A stretch of DNA of 64,000 nt, from positions 1,736,001-1,800,000 of the forward strand of contig NC_085853.1 in the NCBI RefSeq assembly GCF_020906515.1, given 5' to 3'. Of this stretch, positions 43,321-57,641 are shown piece by piece. The DNA is from Vanrija pseudolonga (Eukaryota > Basidiomycota > Tremellomycetes > Trichosporonales > Trichosporonaceae). How positions within the stretch are numbered: position 1 is the stretch's first letter; every line of letters begins with the position of its first letter. The notes beneath the pieces were generated by a model. It searched no databases and was not told the origin of the DNA. It saw only the letters and a program-made list of their open reading frames with translations. The translations under genes and the position numbers were made by a program.

Positions 43321-44148
43321 TTAGAAGTGCACCTGGTCGCGGAGGATACGCTCGCCCATGGGGCTGACCGGGCGGCGGCGTCCGGCCGACTCGGAAAAGC
43401 GGCGGCGACCGCCACCAACAGTGTTGGCGCGAGCAACCTCAGCCTGCGGCGGCGGGTGGGCGGCGAGAGTAGGCTGCTGCTGCGGAAGCGAGGCGATCGG
43501 CGTCGAGCTTGGGGGCTCGGGCACGGGCGGCGGAACCGTCGGCTGTGGGCAGGTGTCAGCGGCGGCGTCACACAGCGACTTCGTCTTCCACGCCCGGACC
43601 CCAAGGAAGCATCCATCTCTCGCAGGCACGATCGCGACAGTTCCATGTCTACTCACCCTGCCAAAGCCGCCACCCATCGAGAGGCGACGGAGAACGCCCT
43701 CGCCACGGGCCATCTTGTCGTTCATGAGCGGGTTGCCAAAGCTCGTGGGCGGCGACGAGCCCGTGCTGCTGTTGGTGGTGCTCGTTATCGAGTAGTTGCC
43801 CGAAAGGAGCGAGCTCCCAGGCGACATGGAGAGCGAGACGGCGCGTCTCTGGCCGCGCGCAGCGGCAGCAGCGGCCCAGCCGCGACTCTTGAGGTCGTTG
43901 AGGTCGCCAATGTCGTCGTTGTCGTCGTCGAGTGGCGAGATGGCCGGCATCGCCCTGGGCGGCGAGTTACCGCCACCGGTAGTGGGCGACTTGACGGTCG
44001 AGAAGGCCGACCACTTTGCAAAGATGGAGCCGGGGGCCGACGAGCCCAGGCCGACGGCGCCGCCAGCAAACGGCGTCTGGGGTGTGCCGGACGCGTTGAC
44101 AGTCGGGCCGTCAGTGTGCGTGTTGATGGGGATGGGCTGCGAGGGCAT
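43321..44148 (-). CDS. Serine/glycine-rich protein of unknown function with Arg-Arg-x-Ser motifs
   Basis: Exons 44148-43657 and 43542-43321 give 237 aa. I do not recognise the family with certainty. The sequence is largely disordered. Short conserved-looking blocks are APGSIFAKWSAFSTVKSP, GVLRRLSMGGGFGR and the C-terminal GRRRFSESAGRRRPVSPMGERILRDQVHF-like end (given here only in part: RRRPVSPMGERILRD). RRLS and RRRFS are good basophilic kinase sites (PKA-like), and the tail could be a 14-3-3 or kinase target. The 114-nt intron is in phase and without stops, so its removal is inferred from good splice sites only. No membrane or catalytic motif is seen. Confidence 0.65.
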   Translation of the reverse strand: MPSQPIPINTHTDGPTVNASGTPQTPFAGGAVGLGSSAPGSIFAKWSAFSTVKSPTTGGGNSPPRAMPAISPLDDDNDDIGDLNDLKSRGWAAAAAARGQRRAVSLSMSPGSSLLSGNYSITSTTNSSTGSSPPTSFGNPLMNDKMARGEGVLRRLSMGGGFGRVSRHGTVAIVPARDGCFLGVRAWKTKSLCDAAADTCPQPTVPPPVPEPPSSTPIASLPQQQPTLAAHPPPQAEVARANTVGGGRRRFSESAGRRRPVSPMGERILRDQVHF

Positions 44149-47100
44149 TATGGTGTGGTTGGGTACGTGTAGGCTGGTGTGAAGCGTTCGAGAGGTGGTG
44201 GGTGCGATGGACGCGGGATCCGGCCGAGGTCACGAGGTGGGTAGCTTGGTAGTCTTGTGATGAGGGGGAAGGCGCCGGCTACAAGGCCGTTGTCACGGGA
44301 AACTTTGGGATCTGGCTGGCGCGTGTGGGTGGGTGGGTGGTAGGCTACCAGTTGCCCTGCGCGATGGGGCTGGGGCAGAAGAGCGTGTGGGTGGTGGTGA
44401 GTGTGGTGTGTGCGATGTGTGTGGGTGTCTTGTTGCTGTTTGCTGTGGGGGTAGTAGTAGTGATTGTTTAAGCTGGGGGGACGTAAGAGGAGAGCGGGGT
44501 CGACGTGTTAGCGCCAGTCAAGAAATATATATGGGGGGGGGAAGAGGGGAGTGGGGGGGTTGGCCGAGGCTAGTGGTAGTCTAGATGCGGCACGGGCAGT
44601 CGACCAGTGGACCAGTGGGTAGGGTGGTCTTGCCCCGCACTGCGTCAGTGGGCACTGGCACGGTGCAGCATCGTCACCCACCCACCCACCAGCCAGCCAG
44701 GGCCAGATGCCTCCGTTCGCCACTTGCCGCCCTCGTGCCAGCGTTTGTCGTCGTGTGCCCTGACCGCACAGCCAATCGAACTACAACCCCCCATGGGGAA
44801 CCACGGAAAATTGCTCCCGCTTGGCCAATCACCGCCCTCCCCGCGTTATGACGTCCTTATCGGTGCCGCGGCAACGACGGCGTTGTATTGTTTGGACGGG
44901 TGCCTACCAACCAAGCAAAGCAGGGGCTCGTTTAACAGCACCACCCAATCGCAGCAACGAGGCGGTGGCACTCTGCTCTGGCCGCACGCAGCGACGCAGG
45001 GCGTGATCGCAGTGATCGACCAATGGATGGGATCAGCACAGAGGTACAACAACGACACACAATGTGGAGAACCGCAAGGGCGCAGGTGTAGAACGCCGAC
45101 GGCCCCGCCCCGGCCTCGCTGACGCCCGTTGCTTCCAAATTGATCGTCGGCCGAGCCGAGCACGCACCCATGCGTCGCGCTCTGTCTTTCTTCGTGACGC
45201 ACGACGCAGTGACGCGCAGACGTGTGCCAGCCAGACAAACACAGAAGCAAGCTGCGGCAGTGGACCGCACCGGCCACACCCCGCATACGGGCCGCAGACG
45301 CCGAGTCAAGCGAGTGGCTTGCCCGTGGCTGCTTCTGGTGGCGGCGGCGGCAGCGGCGAGCAGCGGCAGTTGCAGTCATTGTGCGCATCGTCCTCGAGAC
45401 ACCAGCGCCACATGCATCGCAGCAGCCTTAACAGCAACGCCTCGGCCAAGTCCGTCGCTGATACAGGCACATGCCCCCGCGCGCAGCATGCAGGACGCAG
45501 CAGCGGTCACATGCCCAGATGTTGTCGCCTGCCGCTGCCAACCTTGTCTCTGGTGCGCTTCTCACGCACGCAGTACGCCGAAGCGCGGAGCCGTACCGCC
45601 GCGGCTAGGACGGCGAGTTGAGCAGATCACCAGATGCAGGAGGACGAAAGGCCAGGCTTGTGGCCGTCAGCTGACACTGAGCTGAGTGGGCATTTGGTTC
45701 CGGCTCGCGTGGCGTGTTGTAACGTTGTGGCACCTCGCCCTTGGTCGTTTGGTAGGCATCGCAGTCGGCCGGATCACCATCCTCGTCTGCCGTCGAGTTG
45801 AGGGATGCATCGTTGCACTGGGTATGTGCAGTGTATTCGTGGGATGCGGACTTGGGTGCTTACTGTGGGTGGGTGGGCGCGGCGCCGGTGGAGCTGTTAA
45901 GACCTGCTATCCTCTGCCTTGTCCCCCGCATCGAGGGTGAAGAGGGCAGGTTTGTCCGTGTAGGCGGCCTCGGACGGGTCTCGATGCCTTGAGCTGTTGT
46001 GTATTCTGTGTAGGCATGAAGATGTGAAGGCTTGGTTGAGAGGATATCAAGCAGACAAGTGCAGTTCGGTAGTTGAGACGAGTAGCATGTTCGTTTGCGA
46101 ACCTTCCACGCTGCGTAGCACTCGTTCCTCGATCTTCCGCACTATTGCTATAAGAGTCATGACACGATGATGAAGAGTCCTCCCTTCTACACGATGCAGT
46201 CCACCCACCTCACCCGCAAGAGGCTCGTGTCCTCTCTGTGCGCCATACACATGCCCTCGCCAGCAGCGAAGCGGACGCCACAGTCAAGAACCACGCCGCG
46301 AGGAAGGCAACTTCTGCTTCATGGTCTGGCCGAGGCCCAACGACGGCATGTACCTCCTATCCCCTCCACATCTCACGCATACGGGATGCGCCACTGACCA
46401 CAGACCACTGGCGCAGACCAACGAGCGCGATAGAAGCCATCTACTGCACTTCGACGGCCACCTGCCCTCCTCGAGCGTCACGCTGCGGTGCCGCAAGCAC
46501 CCTCGGGTGTCCGGTACACACTGAGACTCGCGACGAAGGATGGGCCGTACTCTCCCACTATCGTGCTCGGAAACGCTGCGGCTGGCGAGAAATGAGGCGG
46601 GGAGTCGTCGGAGAGTCGTCGGAGGGTATGAATGCCTCGAAGTCTGGTGTGGCGCATTCAAAGTTACGTGCCGGCTCGTTTGTTCGTATTTCGTACAGCC
46701 AAGTGACGGGCTGATGCTTACAGGCGGCGCAAACTGAGCCGCGCTACTTCTTGGACTTCATAAGCCATCTCTTGCGACGGCGGGAGTCCCACTGACACGA
46801 GACGGTGCTCTGTTCCAGGTGTTCACACGCAGGCCAGCTCAGCCACGCCACGTACACGGATGCTGTGTCTGTCCCACACGGGCAACTAGCCGGCTGTTAG
46901 GTCTGATCGTGACGTCTTTCGGCGTGCTGTGACGGCTCGGAGCGTATGCAGGCCAGTGGCCCACGCTTAACACCCCACTCAAGTTCGAGCGCGTGGCATC
47001 CATACCCCGTCCATGCCTTGCCAGCCCAGACGCTCACGCCCCCCCCCCTACCCCCTGCGCCGAACAGCAGTTGCATCATTCTACCGTGGTATAAACGGCA

Positions 47101-47315
47101 GGGCCTTTTGACCCCACCAAACATGATCGCGGTATAGAAGACGACCCACGCCGCATAAGAGAGAAAGGGTAGTAGAATAAAAGAAGCGAGGCTGGGACAC
47201 GGGGAGGGGAGACATGAAGGGACATGACGAGACATTATTGACATCTCCTTTGCGGAGTGTTTCCATTTGAGTCGAGGGGGAGGGTGGTAGGAACAGGCCG
47301 GGCGGGGCGGCTCGT
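44149..47315. other. Long stretch without a recognisable gene
   Basis: About 3.2 kb, the longest gene-free stretch here. Open frames up to about 180 codons exist on both strands but are rich in Arg, Ser, Cys and Pro, overlap each other and have no family resemblance. A G-run beside ATATATATGGGG lies near 44524-44540 and a C-run near 47039-47050. I found no tRNA B box, snRNA, SRP or RNase P landmark. It may hold regulatory sequence of the flanking minus-strand gene, a non-coding transcript or a rapidly diverged gene. Confidence 0.5.
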
Positions 47316-48898
47316 TTACTCGTAGTGGTTTTGACCCTGGGCGGCAAGGCGGGCCTCGAGCACCTTGAGGCTGTCCTCCTTGGCCAGCAACTCCTGGCGC
47401 TTGAGCTGGATCTCGCGCTGGACCTTGAGCTCGATCTCGCGGAGCTTTTCTTCCTCGCGGCGGAGCTGCTCCTCCTTGAGGCGGACAGACTGGGTGGCCA
47501 TGTCCTCGGGGAGGATCGACGAGTCGGGCGCGTCGGCACCGCCGACAGAGCGCGACAGCTTCTCAGTACGGTAGTTCTCGTACAGGAAGTCGTGCGTGAT
47601 CTCCTTGAGGTCGGTAAGGTGGGACCTGGGGCCGTGTTAGTACGCGTAAAGGGGCAAGCCAACCTCGACTCACTGAAGGATGGCAGCGCGGAGACGCTGG
47701 AAGTCAGAGTGCTCCGGGTTGTCGACCTCGACGATACCCCATGGGTAGCGGCGGCCACGGACAGCCTCGCCGTTGATCATAATCTCCTCCTCGGCACCAA
47801 CAATGGAGAAGGGAAGGAGCGAACGGAGCTCGCGGTTGTCGGCAATGGTCTCCTCGTCATCCTCCTCGGGGTCGTAGGGGAAGTTGTAGACGGGGATCGA
47901 GTAGTACTCAATGTCCTCCATGATCTGGCAGGGTCAGCTATTGCTCTGCAGCCACTCATAGCCAATAGCCAAAACATACACGCTTCTTGAAAGCCTTAAG
48001 CTCCTGGGGCGTGAGCGAGTCGGCCTTGCCAATGACGGGGATGACGTTGACACGGGGCGAGAGGCGGCGCATGAGCTCAATGTCGATCTCGCGGAGGCTG
48101 GCGAGGGTCAGCTGGAATTCAGAGAAGCGTCGTCCTCCAACTCACGCGTGGCCGGTGGGCGCAATGAAGTAGAGGAGCGCGTGGACACGGTTGTCGCGGA
48201 AGCGGGGGTTACGCTTAATACGCGACTCCTCGGCGAGAATGTCGTCGTACTGGCGCTCGAGGTAGCTCGAGATCTCCTGGAAGCTGCGGAATGCGGTCAG
48301 CAACGCGTCCTACTACAGCGCACTGGGCGCGGGGGGCGGCGGGCCAAGCCTCGCGTCAAAGCTCACTTCTGCTCGCTGTCGATGCCGTCACCGAAGCCGG
48401 GGGTGTCGACGACGGTAAGGGCAACGCGGACGCCGTCCTCCTCAAGCTCGACGTTGACGGGCTTGATGGCAATGGGACGCTCAATGTGGGCGTCGGCAGC
48501 GGCCTGCTGGGCGAGAACGGGGTCGACCTCGGAGCGAGGGTTCTCGGGGTCGCGCAGGAGGGTCTGCGTGCGGTGCGTGAGGAGCGGCTGCTCGACAAGG
48601 GTGTTGACAAAGGTGGTGCGGCCAGTGCCGGACGCGCCTGGGCATGTTAGTATGCTGTTCCGCGCGACGGGTTGGTGTGGTAGTGGTTGGTAGGCGCCAG
48701 TACACTGTTGGTCGACGCTACGCTCGACCCGTCCACGTCTCGGGGGCTCGTGCGCTTCCGCCGTCGACCGACGAGCCAGTCGTCTCCAGGCACCCCCATC
48801 CACGGTACACAACGCGTTCGTGCCGACTCACCAACAACCATGATGGTGAGCTGGACGCCCTTCTTGGCCTGCTTCCTTCCTCGAGAGCGGTAAGCCAT
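47316..48898 (-). CDS. CDC11: Septin, Cdc11-type
   Basis: Exons, in coding order, 48898-48832, 48637-48367, 48283-48146, 48097-47980, 47924-47674 and 47625-47316 give 384 aa. The N-terminus KKGVQLTIMVVGASGTGRTTFVNTL contains the G1 motif GASGTGRT (23-30) with Arg instead of Lys, as is usual in Cdc11-class septins. G3 is DTPGFGD and G4 is GKADSL. The septin segments DDILAEESRIKRNPRF and GRRYPWGIVEVDNPEHSDF are present. The last 60 residues are a coiled coil (LKEEQLRREEEKLREIELK). It builds septin filaments at the bud neck and septum. Assignment to Cdc11 rather than another class is from motif memory. Confidence 0.93.
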
Positions 48899-49773
48899 GG
48901 TTACAAGTGTCGGTTTGACGCGTGAATTAAGGAGGTGAGGTTGGTTGTTGGAAGGATGGGGGGTGGTGGGTTGGGTCGTGGCACGGTCCGGCGCGGGTCC
49001 AAGGTCGCTGCTGGGTCGTGCAAGAGGGAGAGTGCCGGTGCGTGTGGGCGTCGGCGTGTGTGGGGGGTGGGACAAGAGGGTTAGTCGAGTCTGTGTTGTT
49101 GGAGTAGGAGGGTGTTGGAAGGGAGTGTATGTGAGGTGGTTGGTGGTGGTTGGTGGTCGGACAGCACGACGGGTGCAGCGGAGGAGGCGTGAGTGGTGTG
49201 CGCGCGCCGTGCTGGTGCTGCTGGTGCTGGCTGGCTGGCTGGGTTGCCTGCGACGTGCCAGTGGTGTCCATGGTGTCTGAGCTAGGAGCTAAGCTCGCTG
49301 GTCCCGCGGGAGGGAGGGGACGGGGGGGGGGGCACGCCAGCCAGGCCAGCCAGGGGGGGCGCGCGGGCCGAGGCTAAGTCTGGGTGCCATGCGTGGATTC
49401 CTCGACCCTGGGCGCCGCCTTTGAGGCCCAAGCTCCCCGCCCGCGGCCCTTTGCCTCGTCGCCTCGTCCGTCTCCTCCGCCAGCCAGGCTGCCAGGCGCG
49501 CGCGCGTGCCACGCCCTGGAGTTGCCGTGCCGCTGCATACTACCACTACTCCAGTTGTGTGTTGGCGACTACCCCTGCTGCAACAAGTTGGACACCTCAC
49601 CGCGTTACCTATATAACCCTCCCCCTTTATCACGTGGAACTCACCCCCCACGTCCATCTCAGTCGTCACCACTGTGGACGCCGGCCAGGCAGGCAAGCAC
49701 TTCAGTAGCCGATACGACCGACTGGAATCATCTCACCTTCCTCTGTCAACAACAACTCCCCTCCGTCCCACCC
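48899..49773. promoter_or_regulatory. Divergent spacer between the septin and COG3, with COG3 promoter elements
   Basis: About 875 bp without a gene. The septin side is a long GT-rich leader region. A G-run stands near 49320-49331. On the COG3 side a TATA element CTATATAA lies at 49609-49616 and an E-box CACGTG at 49631-49636, about 140-165 bp before the ATG. Confidence 0.5.
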
Positions 49774-52700
49774 ATGTCGCGGCCGACAACCCCAGGAGGG
49801 TTCAACCTCCGCAGGACACCCTTGCCTATGGCATCGGGCGGTCGCGCGAGCGGAGAGAGCTCGAGAGCGTCGACCCCCCTCGCTGCTCCCAACAGGGTCA
49901 TCTCGCTCGAGGAGTGGGAGTCGAGGGCGCCACTCTCAGACGACCAGGTGCAGAGCATTGCCAGCGTCAAGGAGCGGTTCGGCGAGCGACCCATTCCTGA
50001 AAAGGTGAGCTGAGCCGTACCGTTCTCAGCAGCTCATGCCCCAGTTCTTCACCGAGTCTTCGTCGGCAGTGGCAGGCAGCTCGCGGCCAGAAACGCCGAC
50101 ACGCAACAAGCATCTCGGCAACGTGCACTCGCGCTCCGGCTCGGCCAACGCTGTCCCCTCGCTGCCTTCCTCGCCTGGCCCGGGGCCATCGGGCCTCGGG
50201 CGCGCCGACCCGCTGCACCCTTCCTCGATCATCACCCCGCAGCAGTTCCACGAGCACTTCGCCGCGCTCACCCTCAGCGCTGAGCACGAGCAGGACAGCC
50301 TGTACCGCGAGCACTTGACTGAGATCTCGGGGCTCAGGGACAAGTGCGACGGCCTGATCCAGCTGCTTGAAGACGGCGAGGGCGAGGTCGGCGACATGCT
50401 CAAGGCGCTCGAGTATGTCGAGGAGAGGAGCGAGAGCCTGCGTGGAGCTTGCGAGGACTTGCTCGAAGAGCAGGTGGGTGGAATAATCCGTCTTGGAGCC
50501 ATGCTGATGTTTCAGACCCATCTCCTTACCCATACGTCGCAGCTTGCCCACAGGCTCAGCTACTTTACTTTCCTCGAGACTGCCCAGCGCATGCTCAACA
50601 ACCCAGGCAACGACCTCGTTCTCAGCCCCGACTTCCTGCCCATGGTCAGCCGCCTCGACGAGTGCATCAGTTACCTCGGGGAGCATGTGGGTTTTACACG
50701 TGGTAGTCATCAGCTAACGCGCCAGCGCGACTTCAAGGACGCCGAGCTCTACCTCATCCGCTACCAGCAGTGTATGACCCGCAGCATGCAGCTCATCCGC
50801 CTCCACTTTGTCGGCACGATCAAGGCGCTCGGCATGGACATTGGAAGGAGGCTTCTGGACAAGGTGGGCTTTGGAGCCATGATCTAACGCGCTGACAATG
50901 TCCAGGGTCTCTCCGAGACGACCACCCGTGGCTTGCTCTACACCCGTTTCACGTCCCTGTCAGCCTCGCTGCGACCTCTCCTGTCTGAGCTGGAGCAGCG
51001 CGTCACGACCAACAAGGACGATCTGCCCCAGATCTTGGCCGATTGCCACGCCGCATTTGTGACCACCAGGCAGGCTCTGATGAGTCCCCGTGTGGCAGAG
51101 GAGATTGCCCAGCTCGATCCCGCGAGGAGTGAGCTCGTCGACCTCACCAGATCGGGCTGTTACTACCTCAAGCAGACATGTCTGGACGAGTTCACCTTGT
51201 TCAAGCAGTTCTTCTTGTCGGGCGAGGCTCAGCTATAGTGAGCTATTTCTTTGGGTTCTGTAATTCAGCTCGTACTAACGATCGCCCAGTGGCTACCTCG
51301 AGAGCCTGTGCGACCACCTCTACGACCACATCCGCCCTCGCATTCTCCACGAGCCATCACTTACTGTTCTCCAAGAAGTCTGCACCGTGCTGCAAGGCCT
51401 CATGGTGCCCGACTTCTCCGATGACGAGGACCCCGACGAGGCCATTGTCCTGTCGCCTGACTCGGGGCCATTCGAGTCATCACCACTCGCCGATCGGGAG
51501 GACTACTTCGGGCCATACTCGCCCAGTGCCACGATCAGGAGTCTGCACCGCAACAGCTCGCTATCGTTGGTAGCAAAGAACACCCCAACACTCCCCAAGA
51601 AGCGAAGAAAGCCATTGGCACGCTTGCATACCGAGTACCTCCTCAAGATGGTTCTGCAGGACGCGCAGGCACGATTGGTATTCCGTGCTCAGGCGCTCAT
51701 CCAGGCCGACGTGCAGTACTACTCGCCCAAGCCGGCAGACTTGGACTACCCAGACAAGCTCAAGTCGACTGGTGAGTTGTCCTCTCGTCGTTGATTTTCC
51801 AGCTCACACCGCAGCCCCCGGACCTCTCGTCCGACGAGAAGTCGCCATCTCCCTCGATGTCGAGGACGACGATGAACCCGCCTTCCTGTCTCTTCCACCA
51901 CCAGACTCACAGGAGACGTGGTACCCCACATTGCGCGTTACTCTCTGGGTCCTCTCGTGTCTCTACACGTACATTGACGTAAGCAGGAGGGATGCGCTTT
52001 CATACTGATGTCGCAGGGTACGGTCTTCGCCGACCTCGCACAAGAAGCCGTTGGCACCTGCCGCAAGTCACTTTCCACCGCGTCGGACCAAATTGGCGCG
52101 AAGAAGGACCACGCAGTAGACGGCAAGCTATTCCTCGTGCGCCATCTCCTCATTCTCAAGGAGATGACCGCCGGCCTTGACCTGGGACGTGCCAGCAAGC
52201 AGTATGAGTGGGCGGGTGTGACCGACTTCCTTCGTGCATTGTTGGAGAACGCCACCTCGTTCCTCGGCTACGGACGATCTCAGCCTGCTCGTGGCGAGTT
52301 TGCGCCTGACGCCAAGGTCGACCTCGACCGCGAGCTCAAACGCGCATGCGAGGACCTGATCAGCCAGTGTACAACTGCAGCCACGGCGCCACTGCGTGCC
52401 TTCCTCGACCGCTGTAACGCGTACGCAGCTGCCAAGGGTGGCAACTCAGCCGACCTTGCCAAGCAGGACTGGGCGACCCCTCGCGCTGTGACCGAGGTGC
52501 ACGACGAGTTCCGCAAGACAGCCGAACAGGAGCTTGCACGTTGGCGCAGCGAGCTTATGCTTTACCTCCAGGACGAGGAGACCGTTCGGGTTCTCATCCC
52601 GCCTGCCCAGGTCAGTTACAAAATACTGCCAGAACTGCGGCTCAACTGACACGCTACAGGGAAGCATTGTCGACGTCTACAGGCAGTTCCACGACCTCAT

Positions 52701-52788
52701 CCGCAGCGAGTACGACTTTGGGACCGCCGCCGCTCTGAGCACGCCGTCGGCAATCGCCAACCAGCTCGAGGGCGCCTTGCGCGCGTGA
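49774..52788 (+). CDS. COG3: Conserved oligomeric Golgi complex subunit 3 (Sec34)
   Basis: Exons 49774-50004, 50045-50473, 50516-50686, 50726-50863, 50906-51237, 51290-51771, 51815-51978, 52017-52610 and 52660-52788 give 889 aa. The N-terminal helices (FHEHFAALTLSAEHEQDSL, CEDLLEEQTHLLTHTSQLAHRL) and LIRYQQCMTRSMQLIRLHFVGTIKAL match the Sec34 domain. YGYLESLCDHLYDHIRPRIL and WYPTLRVTLWVLSCLYTYID are further Cog3 landmarks. COG tethers retrograde vesicles at the Golgi and keeps glycosylation enzymes in place. Nine exons, introns 38-52 nt; the 42-nt intron at 50474 has no stop in phase. Confidence 0.92.
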
Positions 52789-53009
52789 TAGGATGTATCT
52801 GTACACATAGACATTGGCGATTGCATGCATGGGATAGTTGTGTGGCTTGAATCGTGCTGTTATGGTCGGGAATATAAGCTACGATAGGCGTAGCGACGGT
52901 TGGGCCCGTGGGGGTCTGGGGCGTGCCGTGAGGGACAGCGCTAGCTGTCGCGAGGCGAACAGCGGTCCTGGCGAGCAGGAAGAGGGAGAAGCAGGGCTAT
53001 GTGGCAGTC

Positions 53010-55244
<2,235 letters not shown>

Positions 55245-56018
55245 GGTGGATCTGCCGGCTGAGGGTGTCTAGGTGGCAATGGAGCTGGTATGGAGGCTGT
55301 CAGTCGAGATGAGCTCGCTCGGTCGACGAGGAGTCTCCAGTGGATTCGGCTGGCTGGCGTGTGCCTGGGACACCCAACGGGAGTATTTCCACGTGACTGA
55401 GCGTGTCCAGTTCGAGACTTTGACGGTGTTGGGTGGCGAGAATCCGGAGAGTGCATAAGCATTCACAGAAGAGGATAAGCGGCGTAAAAGAATGCAACAG
55501 ATAGACGTAGAACAAGATGCAGAAGAAATTTGAACACTGTGGTGCGTGTGTGAGTGTGGACGAGGGCGAAAGTGATAGGCTGCATAGAGGGAATGATGAG
55601 GACAAGCCACAGGCGAGGCGTGAAGTTGCCTTGAGCCTGTCGCAATGAGGCTTGTTGGCAGGCGTCACCACTGTCGTTACTCTTGCATAGTCTGCCTCTG
55701 CTACTGCTCTGCTTGCGTTATGCGAGTCGAGAGAGTCTGCGCCATTGACTCGCTGTGCGTGTGTGAGTGGCAAAGTGGACGACCTCGTCTGCGCCACTGC
55801 CTGCCTTCCTTTGCCACGGGCGTTGAATCCAGGCACGGCCCGACAGCGGCGTCCAACGAGTGACAATGCATCATCACTGATGCAACTCTCGACTTGATCA
55901 ACTACTGCTTCAACCTTCCCCCTCTCACTCGACCTTTTGAACACTCCCTTCCTTCCCGCCACTGCACTCAACTAATACCACCCCGGCACAACTCCCGGCA
56001 CTCCCGCATCGTTAATGC
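55245..56018. promoter_or_regulatory. Divergent spacer between SRP54 and PPG1
   Basis: About 775 bp with no supported gene. The PPG1 side is pyrimidine-rich in its last 120 bp (CTTCCCCCTCTC). An out-of-frame ATG at 56015 overlaps the real start at 56019 and could act as a minimal upstream start. Confidence 0.5.
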
Positions 56019-57496
56019 ATGGCGCCCTTCGACCTCGATGCGTGCATCGAGCGGCTCAAGAACAAGCAGCTGCTCGGCGAAGCGCTGCTTCGCGAGATAT
56101 GCGAGAAGACCAAGGAGGTTCTCATGCGCGAGTCCAACGTCGTCCACGTCTCGTCGCCAGTGACCGTCGTCGGAGACATTCACGGCCAGTTCCACGACTT
56201 GATAGAGATCTTCAGGATAGGCGGCTCGGCGCCAAACACAAACTACTTGTTCCTCGGTGCGTATTGTCAGCTGCGGCGCGGCGTGGCTTCGGCCGACGGC
56301 GCCAAGAGCATAACCTCGCGGCCCTGCTGACCCCCACAGGCGACTATGTTGACCGTGGCCTGCACTCTGTGGAGACGATATCGCTCCTCACCTGCCTCAA
56401 GCTACGATACCCGGAGCGCATTCAGCTCATCCGAGGCAACCACGAGTCGCGTGCCGTTACCCAAGTGAGTTTGAGCCGACGCCCGCCCGCACAGCATACA
56501 CCCGGGCGCGACTGCAGAGATGAAGCATTACAAAAGAGGACTCTGAGGGGCGTTGGAGCAACAACGTCGTGTGAAGGCCGGCGCTGGGCAGTGGTACACT
56601 GCGTGCAGGAACCCGCCAGCGTCGAAGAGAGAACGGATGTCTGAGCGTCGCTGGACCTGGGTGTTGTGTTGGCGCGTTCTTGCGGCTGTGCCCGGGGTCG
56701 GCACACGGCGGCTGCTGACACGAGCCGCAGACATATGGCTTCTACCTCGAGTGCACGCGCAAGTACGGTTCGCCGACGGTGTGGCAGTACTTTACCGACA
56801 TGTTCGACTTCTTGACCCTGTCATGTGTTATTGACGACGCCATCTTCTGCGTCCACGGAGGCCTTAGCCCGTCAATTCACCACATTGACCAGATCAAGGT
56901 CATTGACCGATTCCGAGAGATTCCGCACGAGGGCCCGATGGCCGACCTGGTGTGGTCGGACCCCGACCCAGAGAAGGAGGACTTTGCGATCAGTCCACGG
57001 TGAGTGGGCGTGGGCGCGTGGCGAGGTCGTGGTATGGCACCTCTCACACGGAACAGAGGCGCAGGCTACACGTTTGGCGCATCGATCGTCAAGAAATTCC
57101 TGCAGCTCAACGACATGAACCACGTCTTAAGGGCCCACCAACTCTGCATGGAGGGCTACTCGGTGCTATACAACGACCAACTGAGCACGGTTTGGAGTGC
57201 GCCAAATTACTGTTACAGGTAGGGCTGGTGCATGACGACTGTGGCTGACGGATTAGATGCGGCAACATGGCCAGTATCCTAGAAGTGTCGCCCGGCGGAG
57301 GAAGATACTTCAACGTCTTTGACGCAGCACCAGAGAACGAGGTAAGTGCCGAGGCGTCATCCACGGTGCAGCACACTCACGCTTCCAGCGAGATGGACCC
57401 GCACAGCAGCAAGCATCAGCAAAGGTGAGATCCTGAACCCATGCATACTGAACCAACTATGCTAACATGTTACAGGCAATAGAATACTTTTTGTAG
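56019..57496 (+). CDS. PPG1: PP2A-like serine/threonine phosphatase Ppg1
   Basis: Exons 56019-56256, 56340-56464, 56731-56999, 57057-57218, 57257-57341, 57389-57424 and 57476-57496 give 311 aa. Phosphatase motifs [40 protein letters not shown], the metal His in RAHQLCMEG and [11 protein letters not shown] are complete. Features that point to Ppg1 rather than PP2A, PP4 or PP6 are [39 protein letters not shown] and the short EYFL end. In yeast Ppg1 works in the Far/STRIPAK complex. The last exon is 21 nt and holds the whole AIEYFL tail. Intron 2 is 266 nt. Confidence 0.93.
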
Positions 57497-57641
57497 AGCC
57501 CAAGAGAGAAGTAGATATGATGAGAGAGTCGAGCGACTCGACCACCCAGCATTTTGTAATGGCCAACGTAATGTAATACCCTGTGAATGTGGTGGGGCAG
57601 TCGCGTGCGGTACAAGTGTGGGCGCGGTAACCGTGATGCCG

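Noticed and set aside
44607-45685. Overlapping open frames of 120-185 codons on both strands
   Set aside because: They overlap in several frames at once, are rich in Arg, Ser, Pro and Cys, and show no domain or splice structure that improves them.
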